This document shows positions 17,528-25,441 of a stretch of 64,000 bases of DNA, piece by piece. A model generated the notes under the pieces. It did no database searches, had not been told where the DNA came from, and saw only the letters and a list, made by a program, of their open reading frames with translations. Both the position numbers and the translations under genes were made by a program. Positions within the stretch are counted from its first letter, which is position 1, and each line of letters begins with the position of its first letter. Location of the stretch: contig JBEBJY010000008.1 in the NCBI GenBank assembly GCA_040079635.1, positions 6,655 to 70,654 of the forward strand, given 5' to 3'. This DNA is from Aalborgiella sp040079635 (lineage in GTDB: Bacteria; Pseudomonadota; Gammaproteobacteria; Burkholderiales; Burkholderiaceae_C).

Positions 17528-18577
17528 ATGCGCGCACTTGTTTGCCACGCCCCCAAAGATTTACGCCTTGAAGAACAGTTGCCAGAAGTCTTAGGCGCAA
17601 AGCAACTGCGCATCCGCGTCGCTTTTGGCGGTATTTGCGGTTCAGATTTGCATTATTTTCAACACGGCGGTTTTGGTACTGTGCGCTTGAAAGAGCCTAT
17701 GGCTTTGGGGCACGAAGTCTCAGGACGAATTGACGAGATCGGTGCTGGCGTGACGGGCTTTAAGTTAGGTCAACGCATCGCCATCTCGCCTTCACGCCCT
17801 TGCGGCGCTTGTCAATATTGCCAAAAAGGGCAGCACAACCATTGCCTGAACATGCGCTTTTACGGCAGCGCCATGCCTTTCCCCCACATTCAAGGCGCTT
17901 TCCGAGAGTCGCTCATCATCGACGCCAGCCAAGCGCATGCCGTGGAAGACGATTTGCCGCTGTCGCAAGCGGCGCTGGCCGAGCCCTTGTCGGTTGGTTT
18001 ACACGCCATCACCCGTGCTGGTTCAGTATTTGGCAAGCGGGTACTGGTTACGGGCTGCGGGCCGATTGGTGCTTTGCTGATTGCCGCCTTGCGCCGTGCG
18101 GGTGCGGCGCATATTGTGGCGGTCGATTTGGCAGATTTACCTCTGGCCTGCGCCTTGAAAATGGGCGCGAATGAGGCTGTCAATCTGGTTAAAGAGCCAG
18201 AAGGACTGGATAAATACGCAGTTGATAAAGGCACATTTGACGTAATGTTTGAAGCCTCAGGCAGCGACAAAGCCTTGCGTGCAGGGCTTGCCGTCGTCAT
18301 GCCGCGCGGCGTGATTGTCAGCATTGGCTTAGGTGGCGATGCCCAATTACCGTTGAATATGCTGGTTGCCAAAGAAATTGAGCTACACGGCACGTTCCGC
18401 TTTCATTCTGAATTTGCTGTTGCGGTTGCCTTTTTGAACCAAGGTTTGATCGACGGCAAACCCGTGATCTCTGACATCATCGCTTTTGACCAATCCGAAG
18501 ACGCCTTTAAGTTGGCTTGCGATAAAAGCAAATCCATGAAAGTGCAAATCGCTTTTGACAAAGAACTTGCAATTTGA
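17528..18577 (+). CDS. L-idonate 5-dehydrogenase-like zinc alcohol dehydrogenase
   Basis: A 349-residue medium-chain zinc dehydrogenase. GGICGSDLHYFQHGG supplies the first catalytic-zinc Cys, ALGHEVSGRI the His-Glu pair, and CGACQYCQKGQHNHC the four structural-zinc cysteines. GCGPIGALLIAAL is the Rossmann motif. The CGSDLHYFQHGGFG pattern is characteristic of IdnD, which oxidises L-idonate to 5-ketogluconate. The start is the ATG at 17528 after TTGGAGATAACC. It ends the sugar-acid operon; a repeat element follows. No sugar-acid kinase or KDG aldolase gene is nearby, so the last steps must be encoded elsewhere. Confidence 0.85.
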   Translation: MRALVCHAPKDLRLEEQLPEVLGAKQLRIRVAFGGICGSDLHYFQHGGFGTVRLKEPMALGHEVSGRIDEIGAGVTGFKLGQRIAISPSRPCGACQYCQKGQHNHCLNMRFYGSAMPFPHIQGAFRESLIIDASQAHAVEDDLPLSQAALAEPLSVGLHAITRAGSVFGKRVLVTGCGPIGALLIAALRRAGAAHIVAVDLADLPLACALKMGANEAVNLVKEPEGLDKYAVDKGTFDVMFEASGSDKALRAGLAVVMPRGVIVSIGLGGDAQLPLNMLVAKEIELHGTFRFHSEFAVAVAFLNQGLIDGKPVISDIIAFDQSEDAFKLACDKSKSMKVQIAFDKELAI

Positions 18578-18592
18578 GGCTTTTCTGGTGTG

Positions 18593-18642
18593 AATTTGCT
18601 ATGAATTTAATAGCTGTTTAGGCAATAAATACGCCGGCTAAG
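18593..18642. repeat. Intergenic repeat, copy 2 (reverse)
   Basis: TTTGCTATGAATTTAATAGC is followed by AGGCAATAAATACGCCGGC, 16 nt downstream of the idnD-like stop. It is almost identical to the forward copy at 31924 when reverse-complemented. Confidence 0.92.
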
Positions 18643-18685
18643 TGCCAATTTTAGCATTGAATTTTCGTTATATAAAATAACTACT

Positions 18686-19093
18686 ATGACAGCTTTTAAT
18701 CCAATATCAAGCCCTACATTCCTTCAAGTCATTCTCTTCACCGATACCGATGGCCGCGCCAAATTCCGAGAAGAGGCTTTGCCTATGCCAGAAGGCAACC
18801 CGCAGGCGATGTTGTCCAAATTGCAGCCATCGGGTGGTTTTCAGGTGCGCCACAGCCCTGTGGGTTTTCGTAGCCAATTCCATTGCACGATCACGCCACA
18901 ATGGGTGTTCATTTTGAGTGGCATCATGGAAATTTTCCTGCAGGACGGCAGTTCACGCGTTTTTAAAGCCGGAGAATCGTTTTATTCAGACGACACTGTG
19001 CCAGTGGGAGCTACTTTTGATGCCGCCATCCATGGCCACTGGAGCCGGCAAGTGGGCGACCAGCCGCTGGTGACGCTGTTCGTTCGAACATAA
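18686..19093 (+). CDS. Cupin-domain protein of unknown function
   Basis: A 135-residue small protein predicted to be a single beta-barrel cupin. The segment WVFILSGIMEIFLQDGSSRVFKAGESFYSDD has the G(X)nG spacing and glycine turns of cupin motif 1, and HGHWSRQVGDQP supplies possible metal-ligand histidines near the end. It has no signal peptide, so it is cytoplasmic. It stands alone between the sugar-acid operon and ettA with its own start after an A/T-rich leader. Substrate or partner unknown. Confidence 0.65.
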   Translation: MTAFNPISSPTFLQVILFTDTDGRAKFREEALPMPEGNPQAMLSKLQPSGGFQVRHSPVGFRSQFHCTITPQWVFILSGIMEIFLQDGSSRVFKAGESFYSDDTVPVGATFDAAIHGHWSRQVGDQPLVTLFVRT

Positions 19094-19199
19094 TTCTGAA
19101 GCTTAACGGCCGATAACTGCGATAATGGAGGGTTAGCGCATTGAATGGCGCTTCTTTTCGTTAATTTAAGCCCTCATCAAGGCAACTACAGAATTAAAA

Positions 19200-20861
19200 A
19201 TGGCTCAATACGTATACACCATGAACAAGGTCGGCAAAATCGTGCCGCCCAAGCGTCAAATTATCAAAGACGTGTCACTCAGTTTCTTCCCAGGTGCCAA
19301 AATCGGCGTTTTGGGAACCAACGGCTCAGGTAAATCAACCCTGCTCAAAATCATGGCTGGTTTGGACAAAGACATTGAAGGCGAAGCCACGCCAATGCCG
19401 GGCTTGCAAATCGGCTACCTGCCGCAAGAGCCGCAGCTGAACAACGAGCACACCGTACGTGAAAGCGTGGAAGCGGGCATGGGCGCACTGTTTGCAGCCA
19501 AAGCACGTTTGGAAGAGGTCTACATCGCCTACGGTGAAGAAGATGCCGATTTTGACGCCTTGGCTGCAGAGCAGGCCCAGCTAGAAGCCATCATTGCCAC
19601 GGCTGGCACGGATAGTGAGCATCAGCTAGAAATCGCTGCCGACGCGCTGCGTTTGCCACCCTGGGATGCCAAAATCGGCGTGCTGTCCGGTGGTGAAAAG
19701 CGCCGCGTGGCGCTGTGCAGCCTGCTACTGTCGAAGCCAGAAATGTTGCTGCTGGACGAGCCGACCAACCATTTGGACGCTGAATCGGTCGATTGGTTGG
19801 AGCAATTTTTGCAACGCTACTCAGGCACAGTTGTCGCCATCACCCATGACCGCTACTTTCTGGACAACGCGGCAGAGTGGATTTTGGAGATGGACCGCGG
19901 CAGCGGAATCCCATGGAAAGGCAACTACAGCAGCTGGTTAGAGCAAAAAGGCGAGCGCCTAGCCCAAGAGCAAAAGGGCGAAGAAGCCCGTGCCAAAGCC
20001 TTGAAGAAAGAGCTGGAATGGTCACGCCAAAATCCCAAAGCACGCCAAGCCAAGAGCAAGTCGCGTTTGGCCCGCTTTGAAGAATTGTCAGACTTTGAAT
20101 ACCAAGCCCGCAACGAAACGCAGGAGATTTTCATCCCCGTGGCCGAGCGTTTGGGTAATGAAGTCATCGAGTTCACCAACGTCACCAAATCCTTTGGCGA
20201 CCGCGTGTTGATAGATAACCTGAGCTTCAAAATCCCCGCTGGCGCGATTGTCGGAATTATCGGCCCCAACGGTGCGGGTAAATCTACGCTGTTCAAGCTG
20301 ATCGCGGGTAAAGAACTGCCCGACAGCGGCGAAGTCAAAATCGGCAAAACCGTGCACATGGCCTTTGTGGACCAGCACCGTGACGACCTGGAAAACGCCA
20401 AAACCGTGTGGGAAGACGTCTCCGGCGGGCTCGATATTTTGACTGTCGGCAAGTTCCAGATGCCAAGCCGCGCCTACTGCGGTCGCTTCAACTTCAACGG
20501 TGCAGACCAACAAAAACGCGTCGGTACCCTGTCTGGTGGTGAGCGCGGTCGTTTGCACCTCGCCAAAACCCTGATCGCAGGCGGCAACGTTTTGATGCTC
20601 GATGAGCCATCCAACGATCTGGACGTGGAAACCCTGCGTGCGTTGGAAGACGCGCTCTTAGAATTCGCCGGCTCCGTCATGGTCATCAGCCATGACCGTT
20701 GGTTCCTAGATCGCATCGCCACCCATATCTTGGCCTGCGAAGGTGACAGCCAATGGGTCTTCTACAACGGCAACTACCAAGAGTACGAAGCCGACAAGAA
20801 GCGTCGTTTGGGTGAAGAGGGCGCGAAGCCTAAGCGTATGCGCTTTAAGGCGCTGCATTAA
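19200..20861 (+). CDS. ettA: Energy-dependent translational throttle protein EttA (ABC-F)
   Basis: A 553-residue cytoplasmic ABC-F ATPase that binds the ribosomal E site and gates early elongation according to the ADP/ATP ratio. It has two ABC domains: Walker A GTNGSGKST (~45) with signature VLSGGEKRRVAL, and Walker A GPNGAGKST (~360) with signature TLSGGERGRLHLAKT. Both Walker B segments (LLLDEPTNHLDAES and LMLDEPSNDLDVET) are intact. Between them is the charged P-site tether/linker region (~245-310) rich in Arg, Lys and Gln. Length and the MAQYVYTMNKV start match EttA orthologues. It is monocistronic, with a terminator after it. Confidence 0.96.
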   Translation: MAQYVYTMNKVGKIVPPKRQIIKDVSLSFFPGAKIGVLGTNGSGKSTLLKIMAGLDKDIEGEATPMPGLQIGYLPQEPQLNNEHTVRESVEAGMGALFAAKARLEEVYIAYGEEDADFDALAAEQAQLEAIIATAGTDSEHQLEIAADALRLPPWDAKIGVLSGGEKRRVALCSLLLSKPEMLLLDEPTNHLDAESVDWLEQFLQRYSGTVVAITHDRYFLDNAAEWILEMDRGSGIPWKGNYSSWLEQKGERLAQEQKGEEARAKALKKELEWSRQNPKARQAKSKSRLARFEELSDFEYQARNETQEIFIPVAERLGNEVIEFTNVTKSFGDRVLIDNLSFKIPAGAIVGIIGPNGAGKSTLFKLIAGKELPDSGEVKIGKTVHMAFVDQHRDDLENAKTVWEDVSGGLDILTVGKFQMPSRAYCGRFNFNGADQQKRVGTLSGGERGRLHLAKTLIAGGNVLMLDEPSNDLDVETLRALEDALLEFAGSVMVISHDRWFLDRIATHILACEGDSQWVFYNGNYQEYEADKKRRLGEEGAKPKRMRFKALH

Positions 20862-20908
20862 GCTTGAAGTGAATGGTCAAATTTGGCGGTTATAAGCTGC
20901 CAAACTAT

Positions 20909-20946
20909 CAAAAACCGTGCCAGAGCATGCTTTGGTGCGGTTTTTG
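20909..20946. terminator. Bidirectional terminator between ettA and the CusF-like gene
   Basis: AAAACCGTGCCA pairs with TGGTGCGGTTTT through ten Watson-Crick and two G-T pairs, around a ~9-nt loop, with A- and T-tracts on the two sides. It serves ettA and, in reverse, the end of the copper block. Confidence 0.85.
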
Positions 20947-20967
20947 TGTTTTTAATGAAAAATATGG

Positions 20968-21016
20968 CTCTAGCCGGCGTATTTATTGCCTAAAGTGCTA
21001 TATTATTTGTAGTAAA
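20968..21016. repeat. Intergenic repeat, copy 3 (forward)
   Basis: CTAGCCGGCGTATTTATTGC, a short spacer and then GCTATATTATTTGTAGTAAA; the inverted repeat is slightly decayed. It lies directly before the end of the CusF-like gene. Confidence 0.9.
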
Positions 21017-21025
21017 TTCGTGCAT

Positions 21026-21376
21026 TCATTTCACTATTTCTAGGCTCATCACCGTAAATGCACCGTTCACCTTATCTGCGGTAAATTTAACTTTATCGCC
21101 AGTTTTAATTTTTTCAAGCATAGCAACGTCTTTGACTTGAAACACCATGGTCATGCCAGGCATGTCGAGGTTTTTAATCTCGCCATGTTTCAGCGTGACT
21201 TTTTTGTTTTCTAAGTCAATTTTTCGAATCTCAGCCTCAGCCATGGGCAAAGTAGCGCTTGCTGCCGTTTCTTTTTTAGTATCCATGGCAGGTGCCGTTG
21301 CATGAGAGGCGGCATGGCTGATTGATGCACAGCTAAGCAATGCTGCAAAAATGATGTGTGATGTGGTGTTTTTCAT
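21026..21376 (-). CDS. Periplasmic CusF-like copper-binding protein
   Basis: A 116-residue secreted protein: signal peptide to about residue 22 (ISHAASH), then an OB-fold CusF domain. The copper site of CusF is usually His, Trp, Met, Met; here LKHGEIKNLDMPGMTMVFQV keeps a His and the MTM pair, but the Trp position appears to be a Met. It is the last gene of the reverse-strand copper block, after cupredoxin and multicopper oxidase, with 47 nt spacing, suggesting a periplasmic copper chaperone for them. Confidence 0.85.
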   Translation of the reverse strand: MKNTTSHIIFAALLSCASISHAASHATAPAMDTKKETAASATLPMAEAEIRKIDLENKKVTLKHGEIKNLDMPGMTMVFQVKDVAMLEKIKTGDKVKFTADKVNGAFTVMSLEIVK

Positions 21377-21423
21377 GATTATTCCTGAAGTTAATTTACA
21401 AAAAAGTGTGATTTTTTTTGGGC

Positions 21424-21915
21424 TTATTTGCCCGTAACGATGATTTTTCCGACCATGCCCGCAGAGTAATGCCCAGCAATCAAGCAGGCAAAGTCAAAAT
21501 CGCCAGCTTTGTTAAATTGCCAAACAATCTTGCCCGTTTTTCCCGCTGGCACGTGCGCCATGTAAGGCTCGTCGTGCTCCATAGTTGGGAATTTAACCAT
21601 CAGCGCGGCGTGTTCCTCTAGCTCTTTTTGGGTGCCGATGACAAACTCATGTAGCATTGCACCTTTGTTTTTGATGATGATGTTGATGGTTTCACCTTGC
21701 TTGACGCTGATTTTGTCAGGTGAAAAACGCATGGTGTCCAACATCGTGATGGTGATCGTGCGCTTAGCAGCTTTTGCATCGCCTGCAATGCCCCATGCTT
21801 TTTGTTCATTTTTGACGACGCTGGCAGCTTTTGCGTTCGTAGCGTCGCCATGCGCAAAGGCAGGCAATGTGCAAGCGAACAATGCGCTTAAAAGTAATGG
21901 CTTCAATGCTTTCAA
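21424..21915 (-). CDS. Secreted cupredoxin-family protein
   Basis: A 163-residue protein with a signal peptide ending near AFAHG (residue ~22) and a plastocyanin-like copper domain. Likely type-1 copper ligands are the His in AMLHEFVIG and the Cys-His-Met set in FACLIAGHYSAGMVG near the C-terminus. Its start is a TTG overlapping the multicopper oxidase stop (TTGA), so translation is probably coupled to that gene. It may pass electrons or copper to the oxidase. The alternative is a downstream TTG in the signal peptide. Confidence 0.85.
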   Translation of the reverse strand: MKALKPLLLSALFACTLPAFAHGDATNAKAASVVKNEQKAWGIAGDAKAAKRTITITMLDTMRFSPDKISVKQGETINIIIKNKGAMLHEFVIGTQKELEEHAALMVKFPTMEHDEPYMAHVPAGKTGKIVWQFNKAGDFDFACLIAGHYSAGMVGKIIVTGK

Positions 21916-23351
21916 TGTTTCATACCTTCCATCGTTGGTTTGCGAATTTGCACTTCCACCTCAGCTTGCTTTTTTTGCAACAACGGCATGGATGATTTAC
22001 CTTCAGACTTAAACCTCAACGGGTCAGCCACGGGTCCGTTGACTTCAAATGCAACTGTTCCCTCAGGGTGCTTGTACCAGCCCGGGTTACTGTAGTCACC
22101 CGGTTTTTGGTCTTTGCGCACTTTGACGACACTGAACATACCACCCATTTCTACGCCACCAAACGGGCCTTCACCCGTCATCATGGGTGCGGTGTTGTGG
22201 GGGATTTCCATGGTCATCTCACCCATATCCGCCATACCACGCTCGCCCATCACCATGTAATCGGGAATCAAGTTGGTGATTTTTTTGACCACACTTCTGT
22301 GGTCAACGCCAATCATGGTCGGCACATCGTGCCCCATAGCGTTCATGGTGTGGTGCGATTTGTGGCAGTGGAAAGCCCAGTCGCCTTCCTCGTCCGCTAA
22401 AAACTCAAATTGCCGCATTTGCCCCACGGCTACATCGGTCGTCACTTCTGGCCAGCGCGCGCTTTTGGGCACAGGACCGCCGTCGGTACCCGTGACTTCA
22501 AACTCGTGGCCGTGGATGTGAATCGGGTGGTTAGTCATCGTCAAGTTGCCCACACGGATTCGCACATTGTCGTTTTTGCGAACGTTGAGCGAGTCAATGC
22601 CGGGGAAGATACGGCTGTTCCACGTCCACAGGTTGAAATCAACCATCGTCATGATTTTGGGCGTGTAGGCACCTGGGTCGATGTCATACGAGCTAAGTAG
22701 GAAGCAAAAGTCTCTGTCGACTTCGCTGATATTCGGATGCTTAGCTTTGGGGTGCGTGACCCAAAAACCCATCATGCCCATTGCCATCTGCGTCATTTCG
22801 TCAGCATGCGGGTGGTACATGAAGGTGCCAGGGCGACGCGCTACGAATTCATAGACAAAAGTTTTACCGGGTTGAATCGATTTTTGGGTCAACCCTGAAA
22901 CGCCGTCCATACCATTGGGCAAGCGCTGGCCGTGCCAGTGCACGCTGGTGTGCTCAGGCAGTTTGTTAGTCACATAAATACGTACACGGTCGCCTTCCAC
23001 GACCTCAATCGTCGGGCCGGGGGACTGGCCGTTGTAGCCCCACAGGTGCGCTTTGAAGCCCGGTGCCATTTCGCGAACCACGGGTTCGGCAACGAGGTGG
23101 AATTCTTTCACCCCTTGGTTCATGCGCCACGGCAGCGTCCAACCGTTCAAGGTGACAACAGGGTTGTAGGGGCGACCCGTTTGCGGGATGAGCGGCGGCA
23201 TGGTGTCGGGCTTGGTCTGCATCATCGGCTCTGGAATGGCGGCGAGGGCGACTTTGCTAACGGTGCTTGCTGTGACGGCGGCGGCGATCATGCCTGCGCT
23301 GCCCAAAAAGCTGCGTCGAGACGATGTATCTAGTTTTGTATGTTGGTTCAT
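21912..23351 (-). CDS. Multicopper oxidase, Tat-exported (copper tolerance type)
   Basis: A 479-residue oxidase with a twin-arginine signal (SSRRSFLGSAG). The four copper-binding segments are present: VHWHGQ (~138), MYHPHADEM (~180), HPIHIHGHEF (~300) and FHCHKSHHTMNAMGHD (~350), supplying type 1, 2 and 3 ligands. After the last motif there is an unusual ~115-residue Met-, His- and Gly-rich tail (MTMEIPHNTAPMMTGEGP, then GGVEMGGMFSVVKV), which could bind Cu(I). The family oxidises Cu(I) in the periplasm; the copper neighbours agree. It is 9 nt downstream of the TolC-like gene. Confidence 0.92.
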   Translation of the reverse strand: MNQHTKLDTSSRRSFLGSAGMIAAAVTASTVSKVALAAIPEPMMQTKPDTMPPLIPQTGRPYNPVVTLNGWTLPWRMNQGVKEFHLVAEPVVREMAPGFKAHLWGYNGQSPGPTIEVVEGDRVRIYVTNKLPEHTSVHWHGQRLPNGMDGVSGLTQKSIQPGKTFVYEFVARRPGTFMYHPHADEMTQMAMGMMGFWVTHPKAKHPNISEVDRDFCFLLSSYDIDPGAYTPKIMTMVDFNLWTWNSRIFPGIDSLNVRKNDNVRIRVGNLTMTNHPIHIHGHEFEVTGTDGGPVPKSARWPEVTTDVAVGQMRQFEFLADEEGDWAFHCHKSHHTMNAMGHDVPTMIGVDHRSVVKKITNLIPDYMVMGERGMADMGEMTMEIPHNTAPMMTGEGPFGGVEMGGMFSVVKVRKDQKPGDYSNPGWYKHPEGTVAFEVNGPVADPLRFKSEGKSSMPLLQKKQAEVEVQIRKPTMEGMKH

Positions 23352-23360
23352 GGTGTTTTT

Positions 23361-24311
23361 TTATTCAAAAGATGGATGTTCGGAAGTGGCGTTGAGCTGC
23401 ATTTGCAAGGTGTCTTGAAACCCTGCATCTGCTTGCCAAAAAGCCTGTGTTGCTGCAATCGAAGCCATCACCATTTTTGATTGCTCGCGGTTTTCGGCTA
23501 GCAGTTCAAAAACGCCAATGAACATGCCGTTGTAGCGCAGTGTGGCTTCCTCAGCGATGATTTTTTGAAGCGGTAAAACTTCATCGCGGTAATGCTTGGC
23601 TAGGTCATAGGCTATTCGGTAAGCCGCATAACTGCTGCGCAATTCTGAAGGCGCTTCTGATGCAAACATCTGCGTATCTGATGCACGGATAACGCGTTTT
23701 AGGGCCGTTTCAGGGATGGGTGAAGCCGGTAGCTCAGGCAATCGGTCAGGCAATGCAAGCAACATAGCTTTTGCATCGTTCAAACCCATAGCGCGAATCA
23801 AGGCTTCGCGTGTCTCAGCGGCTTCCTGCGTGCTCGTTAGCAGCATGGTCGCAGCTTCGGCATACATGGCGTGTTGGTGGGATTGCTGCAAACGGGTAAA
23901 GTTACCCACGCTGCGCATGCGTCTGGCTAGTTCGCTGCTGGCTTGGGCAGACGCATGTGCTTGTTTGGCATAGACCAATTGCTCTTGTTTGGCAACAGCC
24001 TGCAACCAAGCCGTACGTACATGCATGGGTGCTTTTGCGATTTGCTCTGCGCTAAGAATATCGGTTTTTGAAGCTGTGGTGGGCGTTGCGCTAGCAAGTT
24101 CTGCATTCGCTTGCGCTTCTTTGGCATAGGCACGCCAACCGCCAATTTCAGCGACTTTGTCATTCGCCGCTTTCCACGGTAGCACTTTTTCATCGACAAA
24201 CTTTTGATAATCCGCAATCGGTGACGTGTAGCTGGGGGCTGTTTGCGCTGATGCTGTGCCTGAAAGCAGGCAAATTGCAGCCACGGCGGGAAGTAAACAT
24301 AGGGTTTTCAC
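23361..24311 (-). CDS. TolC-like periplasmic/outer-membrane protein in the copper block
   Basis: A 316-residue protein with a signal peptide (KTLCLLPAVAAICLL, cleavage near SAQTA) and long heptad-rich alpha-helical stretches (residues ~110-190) like those of TolC-family channels. True TolC proteins are ~430 residues, so this one is short and may lack part of the barrel; the function is not settled. I chose GTG at 24311 because GGAG lies 6 nt upstream; a TTG 12 nt earlier is in frame. It precedes the multicopper oxidase in the same orientation. Confidence 0.7.
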   Translation of the reverse strand: MKTLCLLPAVAAICLLSGTASAQTAPSYTSPIADYQKFVDEKVLPWKAANDKVAEIGGWRAYAKEAQANAELASATPTTASKTDILSAEQIAKAPMHVRTAWLQAVAKQEQLVYAKQAHASAQASSELARRMRSVGNFTRLQQSHQHAMYAEAATMLLTSTQEAAETREALIRAMGLNDAKAMLLALPDRLPELPASPIPETALKRVIRASDTQMFASEAPSELRSSYAAYRIAYDLAKHYRDEVLPLQKIIAEEATLRYNGMFIGVFELLAENREQSKMVMASIAATQAFWQADAGFQDTLQMQLNATSEHPSFE

Positions 24312-24446
24312 ACTTTTCTCCAAAAAATTTAGACATTTGGACAGGCTCTTAAATAGATTAAGTCAAGCCAAAAATGACGCAACCCAACACTTCGTGCAAT
24401 ACCTGACTTCAAAGGTCGAAGTACAGACGGAGTTCGGGCTGGGAGA

Positions 24447-24791
24447 CTACAGAATCGGTGGTTTTTGGCTATGCGCGATGCTCGCGCTGGCAAATTGGCT
24501 AGCTGGAGCCAATGGTTGTGCGTAATGCACTTTTTTGAAACTGGTTGTTTGCACAGTGCTTACCAAGCCCGTTGCATGGCAAGCTTGGCAATGGGTGCAG
24601 GAAGGTTTAGCGCTTTTGTGCATATCACAGTCAGACATGCTATTTTCAGCTTCTAAATGAGCATTAGCCGACGTATTTATTGCCTGAGTTGCTATTAAAT
24701 TAGTAGTGGCCATTTCCGTCGCCATGGCTTCACCCATCCAGCCGCGCAGTGGCAGCAGGGCGATCATGAGGATGAAAATAAAACGGCGCAT
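24447..24791 (-). CDS. Small secreted Cys-rich protein, contains a repeat copy
   Basis: A 114-residue predicted exported protein: hydrophobic N-terminus (FIFILMIALLPL), then a repeat-encoded stretch (TTNLIATQAINTSANAH, residues ~29-45), then SDCDMHKSAKPSCTHCQACH with CxxC and His residues that could bind a metal. I do not recognise a characterised family. It lies between the CDF transporter and the TolC-like gene on the same strand, so a copper-related role is plausible. The repeat copy at 24664-24709 is read entirely in frame. Confidence 0.6.
   Translation of the reverse strand: MRRFIFILMIALLPLRGWMGEAMATEMATTNLIATQAINTSANAHLEAENSMSDCDMHKSAKPSCTHCQACHATGLVSTVQTTSFKKVHYAQPLAPASQFASASIAHSQKPPIL
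24664..24709. repeat. Repeat copy inside the Cys-rich protein gene (forward)
   Basis: TTAGCCGACGTATTTATTGC, then CTGAGTT, then GCTATTAAATTAGTAGT: nearly as well preserved as the intergenic copies. If the 114-residue frame is real, it encodes residues ~29-45 just after the signal peptide. Confidence 0.85.
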
Positions 24792-24805
24792 AGTACTATG
24801 TTAGG

Positions 24806-25441
24806 CTAAACCTTAGAAAGTTCAAGTCTTGCATGCTGAATGACTGACCAGCCGCCCCAAATCGCCAGACTTGCCATGCCAATGGCGACAGCCAGGTCCG
24901 GCCACGCCGAGCCTGTGCCAAACACCCCTAAAGCGGCCAGCATAACGGCGATGTTGCCAAAAGCATCATTACGGGAACACAGCCAGACGCTGCGCATATT
25001 GGCATCGCCCGTGCGGTAGCGGTACAGCAACAGCGCGACGGTGACGTTGGCAATCAAAGCTAGTAAACCGATACTTCCCATGGTGGCAGCTTCGGGTACA
25101 GCGCCTGTTTTAGCAACCCAGATGGCTCGTGCCAATACAAACACACCAAAGCCCAACATGCAAACGCCTTTGAGCAAGGCTGCTTTTGAGCGCCAAGCCA
25201 TCGCCATCGTCAGCACCGCCAATGACACGCCGTAATTAGCTGCATCCCCCAGAAAATCAATCGCATCGGCCAGTAACGATACTGAGCCTGAGCTAAAACC
25301 TGCGCCCAGCTCAATGGCAAACATGGCAGCATTCACAATGAGTGCGAACCACAAAATCTTGCGGTATTTGGGGTGTTTTGCAGCTTCTGGGCTGCCGTGA
25401 TCATGGCTATGTTTGTGCGTATGGTCGTGGTGGGCGGACAT
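24806..25441 (-). CDS. Short CDF-family cation transporter
   Basis: A 211-residue inner-membrane protein starting with a His-rich cytoplasmic tail (HHDHTHKHSHDH) and followed by six predicted transmembrane helices. The helix II metal site appears as LLADAIDFLGDAANY and the helix V site as CSRNDAFGNIAV, so one family His/Asp is replaced by Asn. It lacks the cytoplasmic C-terminal domain of full-size CDF exporters (~300 residues). It probably exports a divalent metal. It overlaps the DsbA-like stop by 1 nt, and so is translated from the same transcript, upstream of the copper genes. Confidence 0.85.
   Translation of the reverse strand: MSAHHDHTHKHSHDHGSPEAAKHPKYRKILWFALIVNAAMFAIELGAGFSSGSVSLLADAIDFLGDAANYGVSLAVLTMAMAWRSKAALLKGVCMLGFGVFVLARAIWVAKTGAVPEAATMGSIGLLALIANVTVALLLYRYRTGDANMRSVWLCSRNDAFGNIAVMLAALGVFGTGSAWPDLAVAIGMASLAIWGGWSVIQHARLELSKV

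Noticed and set aside
24391..24432. ACTTCG..CGAAGT inverted repeat upstream of the TolC-like gene as a copper-regulator site
   Set aside because: The arms are only 6 nt, widely spaced, and do not match CueR- or CopR-type sites.
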